From the NCBI GenBank assembly GCA_020637395.1, contig JACJWA010000001.1, forward strand, positions 620,001 through 684,000: a stretch of 64,000 nt of DNA, written 5' to 3'. Below the pieces are notes generated by a model, which did not search any database, was not told the origin of the DNA, and saw only the letters and a program-made list of their open reading frames with translations. The number at the start of each line of letters is the position of its first letter. The first letter of the stretch is position 1. The position numbers and the translations under genes are program-made. This DNA is from Calditrichota bacterium (GTDB taxonomy: Bacteria > Electryoneota > RPQS01). This document shows, piece after piece, positions 7,925 to 17,246 of the stretch.

Positions 7925-8560
7925 GTGGCTATCAGCTCTCCCAATCAAACCAATCCCCGCGAAAGACGACGCATCGTCGTTCGCATCTGGGTCGCGGCCG
8001 TCCTTATGCTGGCTGCCGCAGTGCTCAGTGCCGTGTCGTGGATGAGTGATGAAGAAGCGGTGCTGGTCGTTACGTCGTCTCCGCCTGGCGCGGAAGTCGT
8101 GCTTAATCTGCGGCCCACGGACGTGCGCACCAACGCGTATCTGTCCGGTCTTCCTGCCGACTCGTTTTCCGTCTCGCTCAGGCTCGACGGCTATCGTCCG
8201 ATTCCTCCCGAGCAGCGAATTCGTCTGAACTCCGGCGATGCCACTCGTGTCACGTTTATCCTTGCGCCCATCTCGCGCGGTGATGACCGGGAACTGCCCG
8301 CTTCAAACCGCACCCCCTACAAGTGGCATTGGAAGAAAGTGCGCCTGAACTCCGATCCGCCGGGCGCAGAAATCTATATTGACGACATTGCTACCGGACT
8401 CGTCACGCCCGCGTCCGCTGTGCTGGACCGCGGACTGCATCACTTGCGGGCACACTGGAGAAACGGCGCAAAAGCCTACAAGAACCTCCTCGTGGATCCC
8501 GAAACTTCTCAGCCGGACGTCACGTTCCGCGCAGCAACCTACATTCAGCCCGAAAAATGA
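7925..8560 (+). CDS. PEGA-domain membrane-anchored protein
   Basis: 211 residues from GTG 7925, with AAGGA about 8 bases upstream. A basic N-terminus and one transmembrane helix (about 20-42) anchor an extracytoplasmic part with two PEGA-type beta repeats. They start SSPPGAEVVLN and SDPPGAEIYIDD, each followed by the hydrophobic LxGYRP or LxxGLHHLRA type stretch. PEGA domains are often surface-associated; a specific role is not known. The stop overlaps the next start (ATGA). Confidence 0.75.
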   Translation: MAISSPNQTNPRERRRIVVRIWVAAVLMLAAAVLSAVSWMSDEEAVLVVTSSPPGAEVVLNLRPTDVRTNAYLSGLPADSFSVSLRLDGYRPIPPEQRIRLNSGDATRVTFILAPISRGDDRELPASNRTPYKWHWKKVRLNSDPPGAEIYIDDIATGLVTPASAVLDRGLHHLRAHWRNGAKAYKNLLVDPETSQPDVTFRAATYIQPEK

Positions 8561-8925
8561 GCCGACGAGAAATCACCCGAATCGAACCCCGCAGTGCCCT
8601 CCGTGTCGGCTTCTTCCTCGGAGTTCTCGGTGGCGTACTCTTCGGCCTCTATAGCGCAGCTCTGCTGAAAAGCATGGGCGACTCCGGAGCCGCGCTGTTT
8701 GGCGAAACCGAAGCCGCACAGCTCCGTTCCCTTGGAGGAGTCTCCACGGTTTTCATGGCGCTCTTTATGGGGCTGATTGGCGCGCTGCTCAGTTCATTGC
8801 TCGCAGGACTGAGCGCCATCGTTTACAACCTTGCCGCGCACTACTTCGGCGGACTCGAATATCATGTCGAGGACGTTACGGACCGCGAAGCGGCACGCTC
8901 GCACTCCTCACACGAAAATGACTGA
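8557..8925 (+). CDS. Small membrane protein (DUF3566-like layout)
   Basis: 122 residues with two long hydrophobic stretches (about 16-40 and 60-95), ending in YNLAAHYFGGLEYHVEDV. The opening IEPRSALRVGFFLGVLGG and the ending YNL..(V/F)GG(I/L)E resemble small DUF3566-like membrane proteins of unknown function. It overlaps the PEGA gene by ATGA and gltX by 8 bases, so all three are probably translated from one mRNA. Confidence 0.7.
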   Translation: MSRREITRIEPRSALRVGFFLGVLGGVLFGLYSAALLKSMGDSGAALFGETEAAQLRSLGGVSTVFMALFMGLIGALLSSLLAGLSAIVYNLAAHYFGGLEYHVEDVTDREAARSHSSHEND

Positions 8926-10333
8926 TCTTCGAGTTCGCTTCGCTCCAAGTCCGACGGGCTATCTGCACGTCGGCGGCGCACGCACCGCCATCTTCAATTG
9001 GCTCTATGCGCGTGCCTGCGGCGGCACTTTTGTCGTTCGCATCGAAGACACTGACCCGCAGCGATCCCGCGGTGAGCTTGCGCAAGTCATTCTCGACGGC
9101 TTGAAGTGGCTCGGTCTCGAATCGGACGAGGAAATCGTCTATCAATCCGATCACAAGGAAAGATTCGTCGAAGTTGCGCACGAACTCGTTAGGCGCGGCT
9201 TTGCGTACCACGACTTCACAACGGTCGAAGAGCTCGAGCAGATGCGCAAAGACTCTCAAGCCAGAGGAGAAGCATCTTTCCGGTTCAAAGCGGACCTCGC
9301 CACAGTTCGCGAAGATGCCGACCTTCGACTGAAGAACGGTGATCCGTGCGCCATCCGATTCTCCGCTCCGCCAGACGGAATCGCCTGGAACGATTTGGTG
9401 CATGGACCGGTAGAGTACAAAGGAGACGAGCTGGAAGATTTCGTCCTCCTGCGTTCGGATGGATCGCCAACCTATCATCTTTCTGTCGTCTGCGATGATC
9501 ATGACATGCGCATCAGTCATATTCTGCGCGGTGATGATCACATCTCCAATACTCCCAAGCAGATTGCGCTCTATCGGGCGATGGAGTGGGAGGTACCCCA
9601 ATTCGGGCATGTCCCGCTGATTCTTGGACCGGACAGAAAACGACTCTCAAAGCGCACAGGCGCGGCTTCGGTCGGCGAGTTTCAGCAAAAGGGTTTTCTA
9701 CCGCAGGCGCTGTTCAACTTCCTGACGCTGCTCGGCTGGTCGCCCGGAAAAGGTGACCGCGAACTCTTCAGCAGAGAAGAACTGATCGAAGTCTTCACTC
9801 TGGACGGAATACAGACCAAGAGCGCCGTCTTCGATGAAGCGAAACTCGAGTGGATGAACGGCGAGCACATTCGCATGTTGAGCGATGACGACGCCGTGTC
9901 CTACCTGCGCGAGCACTCCGGTCCACTTTCAGTTTCGGACTCGACACTGCGCTCCGCCTGGCCCTTGGTCAAGCCCCGCATTCGATTGCCCAAAGATCTG
10001 TTCGAAGATCAGAACTACGTGTTCACCGATCCTCTGGACTATGATCCCAAAGGAGTCGAAAAGCATCTGGCGACTCCCGAAATACTCAAGCACCTAAGCA
10101 GCTTCGCCGCAGATCTTGAGACCGTGACCTTTTCACCTGAGAGCCTCGAAGAAAAACTTCGCGCGCGCTGCGACGAGTGGGAGATCAAAGCCGGACAGCT
10201 CATTCATCCGATTCGCCTGGCACTCACCGGCAAGACCGTCAGCCCCGGGCTCTTCGAGATGATGGAACTCCTCGGACGTGAAACCGTGCTCAGACGGATC
10301 AATCGCCTGCTGAAAGTGCATCTCGCCTCGTGA
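8918..10333 (+). CDS. gltX: Glutamate--tRNA ligase
   Basis: 471 residues, class I aminoacyl-tRNA synthetase charging tRNA-Glu. I set the start at ATG 8918 (MTDLRVRFAPSPTGYLHVGG), the normal GluRS N-terminus; upstream in-frame starts would extend into the preceding gene. The HIGH-type motif is FAPSPTGYLHVGGART at 8-23, and KRLSKRTGA is the KMSKS-equivalent. Length is standard. It overlaps the upstream gene by 8 bases, and its TGA overlaps the next GTG start. Whether it also charges tRNA-Gln depends on a gatCAB or glnS elsewhere. Confidence 0.97.
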   Translation: MTDLRVRFAPSPTGYLHVGGARTAIFNWLYARACGGTFVVRIEDTDPQRSRGELAQVILDGLKWLGLESDEEIVYQSDHKERFVEVAHELVRRGFAYHDFTTVEELEQMRKDSQARGEASFRFKADLATVREDADLRLKNGDPCAIRFSAPPDGIAWNDLVHGPVEYKGDELEDFVLLRSDGSPTYHLSVVCDDHDMRISHILRGDDHISNTPKQIALYRAMEWEVPQFGHVPLILGPDRKRLSKRTGAASVGEFQQKGFLPQALFNFLTLLGWSPGKGDRELFSREELIEVFTLDGIQTKSAVFDEAKLEWMNGEHIRMLSDDDAVSYLREHSGPLSVSDSTLRSAWPLVKPRIRLPKDLFEDQNYVFTDPLDYDPKGVEKHLATPEILKHLSSFAADLETVTFSPESLEEKLRARCDEWEIKAGQLIHPIRLALTGKTVSPGLFEMMELLGRETVLRRINRLLKVHLAS

Positions 10334-11406
10334 CTCTGCTGGACAGATACATCGTCTCCGCCTTCGCGCGGAGTTTTTTCTTTGCGATGATCGCCGCCGC
10401 CGTGATCTTTGTTACAATTGATCTCGTCGAGCATCTCGACAAGTTCGTGGACGCACAGGTCGGCTTCGATCTCATCTCGCGCTATTATCTGCTCTATATT
10501 CCGTTCATCGTTTATCTGACAATTCCCGTCGGCGTGCTGCTGGCAACACTCTTCACCATCGGCGGGTTTGTCTATCGCAATGAACTGACTGCCATGCAGG
10601 CCTCCGGAGTCAGCCTGTGGCGAATCCTCGTGCTGCTCCTGCTTGTCGTTGCTCCTTTGGCAGGCGGCGTCTGGGTTCTGGGTGAAAATGTTGTGCCGCG
10701 AATCAACTTCGAACGCAAAGAACTCTATCGCGTCGAGGTGCGCAAGGGCAAAGGGTCCGCTTCCTCGAGACAAGGCAGAATCTATCTGCAAACGTCGCCG
10801 ACGGAATTCCTGAAAATGGAGAGCTACGACCCGAAACTGCGCACCGGCTATCAGGTTCAGCTTCAGCTTGTCGAAAACGGACGCGTCGTGACGCAGATTA
10901 ATGCCGACAGCTTGAGCTACAGGGAAGGCCTGTGGACGCTGCTGAATGCGGAACGCACGGACTTCATGGATCGCAGCGTTTCGATGAACAGAATTGAGTC
11001 GCTGGCACGCCCCGATTTTCAATTCACACCGGACGATCTGATTCGCGTGAACATCGAGCCGGACGAGATGAGCTACAAAGATATTCAGAGTCTCATCAAT
11101 CGCTTGCAGGCCGCCGGAATTCGCGGAGCAAGATGGTCCGTGGATCTGGCCTTCAAGTTCGCTCAGCCTTTCGCGACATTCATCATTGTTTTGTTCGGTG
11201 TTCCCTTTGCGGCATTCCGCAGACGCGGCGGACTTGTCCTGGGTTTCGGTCTCTCTCTGCTCGTGTGCTTTGTGTATTTCGGATTCCAGCAAGTTGGAAA
11301 AATCCTCGGTTACGGCGGCGAGCTGTCGCCGTTCTGGGCCGCATGGATCGGAAACATCGTCTTCGGGTTCATCGGACTTGCTCTGGTCTGGAGAGCGCCG
11401 AAGTAG
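10330..11406 (+). CDS. LptF/LptG-family lipopolysaccharide export permease (second copy)
   Basis: 358 residues from GTG 10330 (GTGA overlap with gltX). N-terminal helices at about 10-35, 45-80 and 95-120 come first; the family signature YRNELTAMQASGVSLWRIL is near residue 80. A periplasmic beta-rich domain (about 125-255) and three C-terminal helices (FATFIIVLFGVPFAAFRRR onwards) follow. It would complete an LptB2FG complex with the paralogue at 3111-4250. Ends just ahead of a bidirectional terminator. Confidence 0.9.
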   Translation: MTLLDRYIVSAFARSFFFAMIAAAVIFVTIDLVEHLDKFVDAQVGFDLISRYYLLYIPFIVYLTIPVGVLLATLFTIGGFVYRNELTAMQASGVSLWRILVLLLLVVAPLAGGVWVLGENVVPRINFERKELYRVEVRKGKGSASSRQGRIYLQTSPTEFLKMESYDPKLRTGYQVQLQLVENGRVVTQINADSLSYREGLWTLLNAERTDFMDRSVSMNRIESLARPDFQFTPDDLIRVNIEPDEMSYKDIQSLINRLQAAGIRGARWSVDLAFKFAQPFATFIIVLFGVPFAAFRRRGGLVLGFGLSLLVCFVYFGFQQVGKILGYGGELSPFWAAWIGNIVFGFIGLALVWRAPK

Positions 11407-11426
11407 CAAGTGTCATTCTGAAATTG

Positions 11427-11458
11427 AAAAAGGCCGCACATATGCGGCCTTTTTCTTT
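11427..11458. terminator. Bidirectional intrinsic terminator
   Basis: AAAAAGGCCGC/GCGGCCTTTTT hairpin with a 6-base loop, T-rich in both directions, between the convergent Lpt permease and outer-membrane protein genes. Confidence 0.9.
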
Positions 11459-11472
11459 GCGACAAACGTCTT

Positions 11473-12726
11473 CTACCAGTGAATGGAATGACCAAATCCG
11501 ATGGACAATCCTTTCGTTGAAGCGAACAGCCCGTCGTGCCAGGCGCAGCCGATGTCCAAGTCATAGTGTCCTGTGCGCAGGCCGCCGCCCAACGAGAATC
11601 GAGTCCCGAACGGCCCGCCGGACCCGAACCCGCCTCGAATCAAAAACATCTCCGCAATCTTGTGCTCGCCGCCCAACGCAATCTCGCCGCCAGGCTTTCC
11701 CTGCGCGGATTCCTGAAGTCGGACTCTGACTGTGGCCAACAGCAGTGCACGCGGCGTGAGCACATGTCTGCCGGAGGCCTCGAGAATTGTCGGAAGCTGA
11801 GTTTCAATGCTGCCGCCGGAAACTGAGTTGGAACTGCTTCTGAAGGCTCGCGAAACGTAATCCTCGTCGTCCAAGGAATCCACGATCACGCCTGCTGAGT
11901 CCACTTCAAACGCATCCAGTGTCGCTTCATCCACGACCCATGTTAGCCCTCCGCCAATCTGCCTTGCACCCACTCCAACAGACCACCTCTCATTAATCTC
12001 GCCCAACAAGCTCAAATCAAATCCGATGCCGTCGCCGCGATTCGATCTCACGCGCTGCACCGCGCCGTAGCCGGTCAAAAGAGAATCCGTGGACGAGAGC
12101 TCGCCAAACGCGTCCGTCACTTTGTCAAGGTGTTGTCCAAGATAGAAGTGAAACCCGATTCCGCCGTACAGCCCCTTGATCGCTTCCTGTTTGAACTCAT
12201 AGCCCAAAGCGACTCCCGCATCCAGCAGCGCATATTGCTCACCGCCAAAGTCTTCGAGTGTGTAGCCGCGATTGAGCTGATTGCCGTACAACGCAAGCTC
12301 AAACAGCTCTCGGTCCGCATTGACATGAAGCGCGTACTCTTCGGAAAACTGCAACGCAATCTTGCGATACACTGCCCCGGCCAGCGGCACGGAAGCCAAA
12401 CCCGATATCGTTAGGCCGTTCTCCGAAATGCGGTCCATGATCTCCCGCTTGTCCGCCGACGTAAGATAACGATCCTTCGAGAACTGATCGTTCCAGAAGT
12501 TGACGCTGAACGAATTGTTGCGGGCTCCTGCGGAAAATCTCGGCAGGTCTATCCACAACTGTTGTGTCTGCTGCCGCGCCAGCACCGCCGCGCCGCCGTG
12601 CACCACATCACTCGAGTACTCCAGAAGATCCTGCGCTCCCGCCAGACCCAACTGACGCCCAGAGGGCGCCTGCGCCCACGAGCACGCAGCAAAGATCAAT
12701 ATCAGAAAGCAAGATGTCCGGTTCAT
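11473..12726 (-). CDS. Outer-membrane beta-barrel-like protein (DUF5723-like), unknown function
   Basis: 417 residues with an N-terminal signal peptide (hydrophobic 5-19, likely cleavage after AQA). The rest is rich in alternating hydrophobic/glycine strands (GYEFKQEAIKGLYGGIGFHF, GSGGPFGTRFSLGGGLRTG) and ends with an aromatic residue (HSIHW), as barrel proteins often do. The overall plan resembles DUF5723/PorV-like proteins of FCB bacteria, but I do not recognise a specific family with certainty. The start overlaps the lipoprotein stop by ATGA; last gene of the metK-ahcY operon. Confidence 0.75.
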   Translation of the reverse strand: MNRTSCFLILIFAACSWAQAPSGRQLGLAGAQDLLEYSSDVVHGGAAVLARQQTQQLWIDLPRFSAGARNNSFSVNFWNDQFSKDRYLTSADKREIMDRISENGLTISGLASVPLAGAVYRKIALQFSEEYALHVNADRELFELALYGNQLNRGYTLEDFGGEQYALLDAGVALGYEFKQEAIKGLYGGIGFHFYLGQHLDKVTDAFGELSSTDSLLTGYGAVQRVRSNRGDGIGFDLSLLGEINERWSVGVGARQIGGGLTWVVDEATLDAFEVDSAGVIVDSLDDEDYVSRAFRSSSNSVSGGSIETQLPTILEASGRHVLTPRALLLATVRVRLQESAQGKPGGEIALGGEHKIAEMFLIRGGFGSGGPFGTRFSLGGGLRTGHYDLDIGCAWHDGLFASTKGLSIGFGHSIHW

Positions 12727-14717
12727 TCGATGTCTCCCGGTCTGACTGCATATTGAATCTTTGCCACCGGCTGCACCGCAACAAAATCATGACCCGTGAT
12801 CACGAGTGAGTCTCCCGGCTGCGCGCTCAGCGAAATCTGCGTGCGCACAAAAAACGAATTCGAACGGAAATAGTTGAGCCACGTGTCGGTCAACTCAACT
12901 TCGAGCTCCGTGTAGCTCGTGTCTTCGGCCATTCCGTTGACGACAAGCGGTGCCACGACAACTACGTCAAGCAAGGTGTCCACAGCCGCTCCGGATCCTT
13001 GCAGCACATTGGCGCTGTCAAAATCCGCAACAACATAGCATCTTGCACTCGTCGGAACGTGGTTCCACACCTTGATTAACGCCGTGCCGCTCTCGATGTC
13101 CTGCAAGTCCTGAGTCTCGACGCGCTCCACGGTCCCCACCGGTTCAATCTCGCCTTCGATTCGAACGGCAAGTCCTGCGCGCAATTCCAGTCCAATCTGC
13201 ACATCTGTGTTGTTGTAGAGCGCCACCTCGCCATTCACGACCGCGCTGCCCGTTGCCGTCAACAGATCCGGGTAGTCCGCAAGCAGTTCTGCAAGGTACT
13301 CGATCACGGCCACCGTGTCTTCCGTAAGCGGAAGATCGTTGATCACCAGAGGCGTTTCACCAATCTCATTTCCCAGATAGCTTGTCCGCGCCAGCATGTC
13401 CGCATCAAGCATTCCGCCTATCCCGTGCTCCACATGAACTCTGGCCTCAACTTCCAGCGGTCGCGCGTTCTCCCAGCCTTGCGGCGGGCGCTCAATTTCG
13501 ACGCTCAAATTGTCAAAGGTGAGCTCCAGATTTCGCAGCGTGCCTTCAAAATACTCCATCGGAAGCCGATCTATCTCTACTCTCCCGTAAACTCGCTCTG
13601 TTCCCGCCTCGAAAACAATGTGTTCCGTTGACGCCGGAGTGTGGGAGATGATCTGACCTGTGATCGTCTGAGTCTCCGTGCCGTTAGGCCTGAGCCTGAA
13701 TTGTGCCAACGAAATCGTGGTCGTGTCTGAGTCACCTGGCAGCAGAAACCGCTTGACCTCAAGCGTGTCGTTCAACCGGCTGACCAGGTTCGGAATGCGC
13801 AAGATCACCGTGTCCGGAAATTGAGTCTGATTAACCACAGTCACATTCATATTCCCCGAGGCAATGATCGCCAGGTCAATCACATGCTGCTGCTCAATGC
13901 CAACCGTACTATCCCGAACCACGTACTGTTCGGGCAGGAATCCGTAGAACCGCGAAGCCGTTACGGTGTCGGTGACCAGAGTGGCAGAAAGTCTCGAGGC
14001 CGAATCCACAACAATGCCCGTTCCTCCGCTGCCGATTGCGCTGAGTTCGAGTTCGAAACTTGAGCCAAGTCTCGCCGTCGAGAGATCGGCGGTGATCACC
14101 GCCTGCTGATCTCTAGCCAGAGAGGGAATCTCCGCGACCAACTTGGAACCGGCTCGCACTTCGACGTCCGTGATCCCGTATGCCAAGCGATTGACCAAGA
14201 CCACCATCGCCGTTCCGGTGTCCACTTCCATGCTGTCATATTGTCCGGGGTAGGGGAGAGCGATTGTGCCCTCGAGGCTGTGCACCGGAAGGTTCTGCGT
14301 TGTGCCGTGCAGAGTCGCGATCTCGGGATTCAAACGTCCCAGGCTGTAGGCCAGCAAAGTGTCGTAGTCCAACGGAATCTGCAGGGCAGTTACACGGCGT
14401 TCGATCCTGCGGTTGATTCCGCTGGCATACAGGCTGTCACCCAACGCTGCCGATAACTCCGCCCATGCGCTGAAATAGAGCGCGCTGTCTTCGGTCATGC
14501 CCACGCCCGATCCCGATTCACGCAAGACACTGTCCGGCTCCGCAAGCTCCCATAGTCCATACGTGCGCACGCCAAACGGCACGTTCAAGTCCACGTCCCA
14601 CCACAACTCGCCCGGCGCCTGCGGAATTTCACATCCCGCCACAAATGTCATCACACCCAAAAACAAAAGACGGAGTACACTCCGCCTTTTGTTCTCTAAC
14701 GCAGATCGTCTGCGCAT
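12723..14717 (-). CDS. Large exported lipoprotein, unknown function
   Basis: 664 residues from ATG 14717, which shares one base with the ahcY stop (TGATG), so coupled to ahcY. The signal sequence ends in the lipobox FVAGC with Cys29 as the lipidation site. The remainder is beta-rich with Ser/Thr/Asp-rich strands and no recognised catalytic motif. Paired with the outer-membrane protein immediately downstream, it is probably a surface or periplasmic partner. Oddly, the first 60 bases of coding sequence contain a near-perfect terminator hairpin (14657-14693). A shorter start downstream of the hairpin would leave almost no signal peptide, so the hairpin appears to lie inside the gene. Confidence 0.8.
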   Translation of the reverse strand: MRRRSALENKRRSVLRLLFLGVMTFVAGCEIPQAPGELWWDVDLNVPFGVRTYGLWELAEPDSVLRESGSGVGMTEDSALYFSAWAELSAALGDSLYASGINRRIERRVTALQIPLDYDTLLAYSLGRLNPEIATLHGTTQNLPVHSLEGTIALPYPGQYDSMEVDTGTAMVVLVNRLAYGITDVEVRAGSKLVAEIPSLARDQQAVITADLSTARLGSSFELELSAIGSGGTGIVVDSASRLSATLVTDTVTASRFYGFLPEQYVVRDSTVGIEQQHVIDLAIIASGNMNVTVVNQTQFPDTVILRIPNLVSRLNDTLEVKRFLLPGDSDTTTISLAQFRLRPNGTETQTITGQIISHTPASTEHIVFEAGTERVYGRVEIDRLPMEYFEGTLRNLELTFDNLSVEIERPPQGWENARPLEVEARVHVEHGIGGMLDADMLARTSYLGNEIGETPLVINDLPLTEDTVAVIEYLAELLADYPDLLTATGSAVVNGEVALYNNTDVQIGLELRAGLAVRIEGEIEPVGTVERVETQDLQDIESGTALIKVWNHVPTSARCYVVADFDSANVLQGSGAAVDTLLDVVVVAPLVVNGMAEDTSYTELEVELTDTWLNYFRSNSFFVRTQISLSAQPGDSLVITGHDFVAVQPVAKIQYAVRPGDIE
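14657..14693 (-). terminator. Terminator-like hairpin inside the lipoprotein signal-peptide coding region
   Basis: On the minus strand, arms AACAAAAGGCGGAGT and ACTCCGTCTTTTGTT (15 bp with one G-U pair, 2-base apex) run into TTTTT. It lies 24 bases after the ahcY stop and within codons 9-20 of the lipoprotein gene. It may act as an attenuator or polarity site. Confidence 0.6.
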
Positions 14718-16021
14718 CACGTTCCCATCTCCCAACCGGAGAGATATTTCTTCTGGTCCGGCGTCAGCTTGTCAATCTTGATGCCCATCGTCTTGAGCTT
14801 CAGCGTCGAAACGTAGTCCTCGATAGACGCCGGAACGTCATGCACCTCAACGCCCAGCTTCTTGCTGTGCTTGATCGCATATTCCGTCGTCAGCGCCTGG
14901 GTCGCAAAGCTCATATCCATCACCGAAGCCGGATGACCATGGGCCGCGCCCAGATTCACCAGACGGCCCTCGGCAATGATGTTCACGCACGAACCGCCCT
15001 TCAGCGTGTAACGGTCCACAAACGGCACCACGTTCTTCTCAACACGCTTTGCCATTTCAGCAAGACCTTTGAGGTCCAACTCGATGTCGAAGTGACCGCT
15101 GTTGCAAACGAACGCGCCGTCTTTCATCTTCTCGAAATGCTCGGGACGAACCACGTGCATGTTGCCCGTCACCGTGCAGAAAATATCTCCGATCGGAGCG
15201 GCTTGCGCCATCGGCATCACGCGGAATCCGTCCATGCGGGCCTCAAGAGCGCGCACCGGATTGATTTCCGTCACGATCACTTCCGCACCGTGGCCCTTGG
15301 CACGCATCGCCAAGCCCTTGCCGCACCAGCCGTAACCCGCCACGACAAACACACAGCCCGCGATCAGCACGTCCGTGGCGCGGATGATTCCGTCCAGCGT
15401 GGATTGACCCGTTCCATAGCGGTTGTCGAACAAATGCTTAGTGTCCGCATCGTTCACGGCGAACACCGGGAAACGCAGCTTGCCTTCCTTGTGCAGCGCC
15501 TTCAAGCGGATCACGCCGGTCGTCGTCTCTTCGAGCGACGCCACAATCTGATCGCCATACTCAACATGCGTTGTATGGAGACCGTGAACAAGGTCCGCGC
15601 CGTCATCCATTGTGATCGAAGGATTGTGGCGCATCGCCGCGTCCAAATGCTGATAGTAGGTCTTGTTGTCTTCGCCCTTGATCGCATAAGTGCGCACGCC
15701 AAAGTCCTTAACCAGCGAGGCCGCCACATCGTCCTGCGTTGAGAGCGGATTCGATGCCACGAGCACCAACTCGGCGCCGCCGGCCTTCAATGTCCGCGCA
15801 AGATTGGCCGTCTCAGCCGTCACATGCAAGCACGCCGACATGCGCATGCCCTTCAGTGGCTTCTCTTTTTCGAACCGTGCGCGAATCTCCGCCAAGACCG
15901 GCATGTCCTGATCCGCCCACAGAATTCGATTCTTGCCCTTCGCCGCCAGACTCTCGTCCGCAACGTGGTGGCTCGGCACACTTCCTGACGGTGCCTTCTT
16001 TGCCTTCGTTGTCGTCGCCAT
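14717..16021 (-). CDS. ahcY: Adenosylhomocysteinase
   Basis: 434 residues; hydrolyses S-adenosylhomocysteine to adenosine and homocysteine in the activated methyl cycle. The NAD-binding turn is VAGYGWCGKGLAMRAKGHGA, the substrate region FAVNDADTKHLFDNRYGTGQ, and the N-terminal motif MRMSACLHVTAETANLARTL. An N-terminal extension of about 30 residues (Lys/Ala/Ser-rich) precedes the conserved part. It lies 14 bases behind metK, so synthesis and disposal of the methyl donor are co-expressed. A weak ribosome-binding site suggests coupling to metK. Confidence 0.97.
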   Translation of the reverse strand: MATTTKAKKAPSGSVPSHHVADESLAAKGKNRILWADQDMPVLAEIRARFEKEKPLKGMRMSACLHVTAETANLARTLKAGGAELVLVASNPLSTQDDVAASLVKDFGVRTYAIKGEDNKTYYQHLDAAMRHNPSITMDDGADLVHGLHTTHVEYGDQIVASLEETTTGVIRLKALHKEGKLRFPVFAVNDADTKHLFDNRYGTGQSTLDGIIRATDVLIAGCVFVVAGYGWCGKGLAMRAKGHGAEVIVTEINPVRALEARMDGFRVMPMAQAAPIGDIFCTVTGNMHVVRPEHFEKMKDGAFVCNSGHFDIELDLKGLAEMAKRVEKNVVPFVDRYTLKGGSCVNIIAEGRLVNLGAAHGHPASVMDMSFATQALTTEYAIKHSKKLGVEVHDVPASIEDYVSTLKLKTMGIKIDKLTPDQKKYLSGWEMGT

Positions 16022-16035
16022 GAAACCCCGTTTCT

Positions 16036-17163
16036 TTATGCTAATGAATTAACTTTGTCCGTCTTTTCCCACGTGAACGTCTCTTCGCTGCGGCCAAAGT
16101 GCCCGTAGGCCGCCGTCTTGCGATAGATCGGACGACGCAGATCGAGCGCCGTGATGATTCCGCGCACGCTGAGATCGAAGTTCTTGCGAATCTTCTGCTC
16201 GATTTCCTCGTCCGCCGCTTTTCCCGTCCCGTAGGTATTCACCATCAGCGACACCGGCTGCGCTACGCCAATCGCATAGGCCAACTGAATCATGCAGCGC
16301 TCCGCCAGACCCGCCGCGACCACGTTCTTCGCGATCCAACGCGCCGCGTACGCGCCGCTGCGGTCCACCTTCGTCGGGTCCTTGCCCGAAAACGCGCCGC
16401 CGCCGTGAGGCGCCCAGCCGCCGTAGGTATCCACGATGATCTTGCGGCCTGTCAAGCCCGCATCGCCCTGCGGTCCACCCACCACGAATCGTCCCGACGG
16501 ATTGATGTAGATCTTGCAGTCCGCGGCAAGCTTGTAGTCGCCAAGCACTTTCGGAAGCAAGTCCCGCTTCAAATCCGCTTCGATCGTCTTCTGATCCGCG
16601 CTCGGATCGTGCTGAGTCGAAACCACGACAGCCGTAATTTCCGTCGCTTTGTCGTCCACATAGCGCACCGACACTTGCGACTTCGCATCCGGGCGCAGGT
16701 AGCCAAGCTTGCCCGCGCGGCGCATGTTGGCCAGCTCGTGAACCAACTTGTGCGACAAAACGATCGGCAGCGGCATCATCTCGGGCGTCTCTTTGGTCGC
16801 ATAACCAAACATCATGCCCTGATCACCCGCGCCGTCATGATCCACCGCCTGCGAAATATCCGGACTCTGCTTGTCAATCGTGGTAATCACCGCGCAGGTC
16901 TCAAAGTCAAACCCGTACGCCGCGTTCGTGTAGCCAATGTCCTTGATCACGCCGCGGACAAGCGCCGGAATGTCCACATACGTATGAGTCGTAATCTCGC
17001 CGCCGACCAACGCCATGCCCGTCGTGACAAAGGTTTCGCACGCCACGCGCGCCATCGAATCGTCCTTCAGCATCGCGTCCAAAACCGCGTCCGAAATCTG
17101 ATCCGCAATCTTGTCGGGATGACCCTCGCTAACCGACTCGCTTGAAAAGACAAATGTGCTCAT
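16036..17163 (-). CDS. metK: S-adenosylmethionine synthetase
   Basis: 375 residues from ATG 17163 (MSTFVFSSESVSEGHPDK), the family's usual N-terminus; an upstream in-frame start would add 27 unconserved residues. Signatures are GHPDKIADQISDAVLDA, GAGDQGMMFGYA and GGGAFSGKDPTKVDRS. It makes AdoMet from methionine and ATP. It lies between the sugar nucleotidyltransferase and ahcY on one transcript. No SAM riboswitch is visible ahead of it, consistent with internal operon position. Confidence 0.97.
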   Translation of the reverse strand: MSTFVFSSESVSEGHPDKIADQISDAVLDAMLKDDSMARVACETFVTTGMALVGGEITTHTYVDIPALVRGVIKDIGYTNAAYGFDFETCAVITTIDKQSPDISQAVDHDGAGDQGMMFGYATKETPEMMPLPIVLSHKLVHELANMRRAGKLGYLRPDAKSQVSVRYVDDKATEITAVVVSTQHDPSADQKTIEADLKRDLLPKVLGDYKLAADCKIYINPSGRFVVGGPQGDAGLTGRKIIVDTYGGWAPHGGGAFSGKDPTKVDRSGAYAARWIAKNVVAAGLAERCMIQLAYAIGVAQPVSLMVNTYGTGKAADEEIEQKIRKNFDLSVRGIITALDLRRPIYRKTAAYGHFGRSEETFTWEKTDKVNSLA

Positions 17164-17246
17164 GGATGGGTACTGCTGCTCCGTCGTGAATGATGACTCC
17201 GCCAACGCCGCTCCGAGCCTTTCGACACGCAACGGCGAAACCAAAA

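Noticed and set aside
10204..11409. Minus-strand frame opposite the second Lpt permease (401 codons)
   Set aside because: Polar, His/Gln-rich antisense translation; the permease on the plus strand is unmistakable.
12723..14660. Lipoprotein starting downstream of the embedded hairpin
   Set aside because: Only a few residues would precede the lipobox, too short for a working signal peptide.
14645..15742. Long plus-strand frame opposite ahcY (365 codons)
   Set aside because: His/Arg-rich antisense translation with no family features; the opposite strand carries an intact ahcY. GC-rich codon bias commonly opens such frames.
16099..17145. Long plus-strand frame opposite metK (348 codons)
   Set aside because: Same reason: composition typical of antisense shadows, fully covered by metK.
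17164..17246. SAM riboswitch ahead of metK
   Set aside because: The gap lies inside an operon and shows no SAM-aptamer core or terminator.
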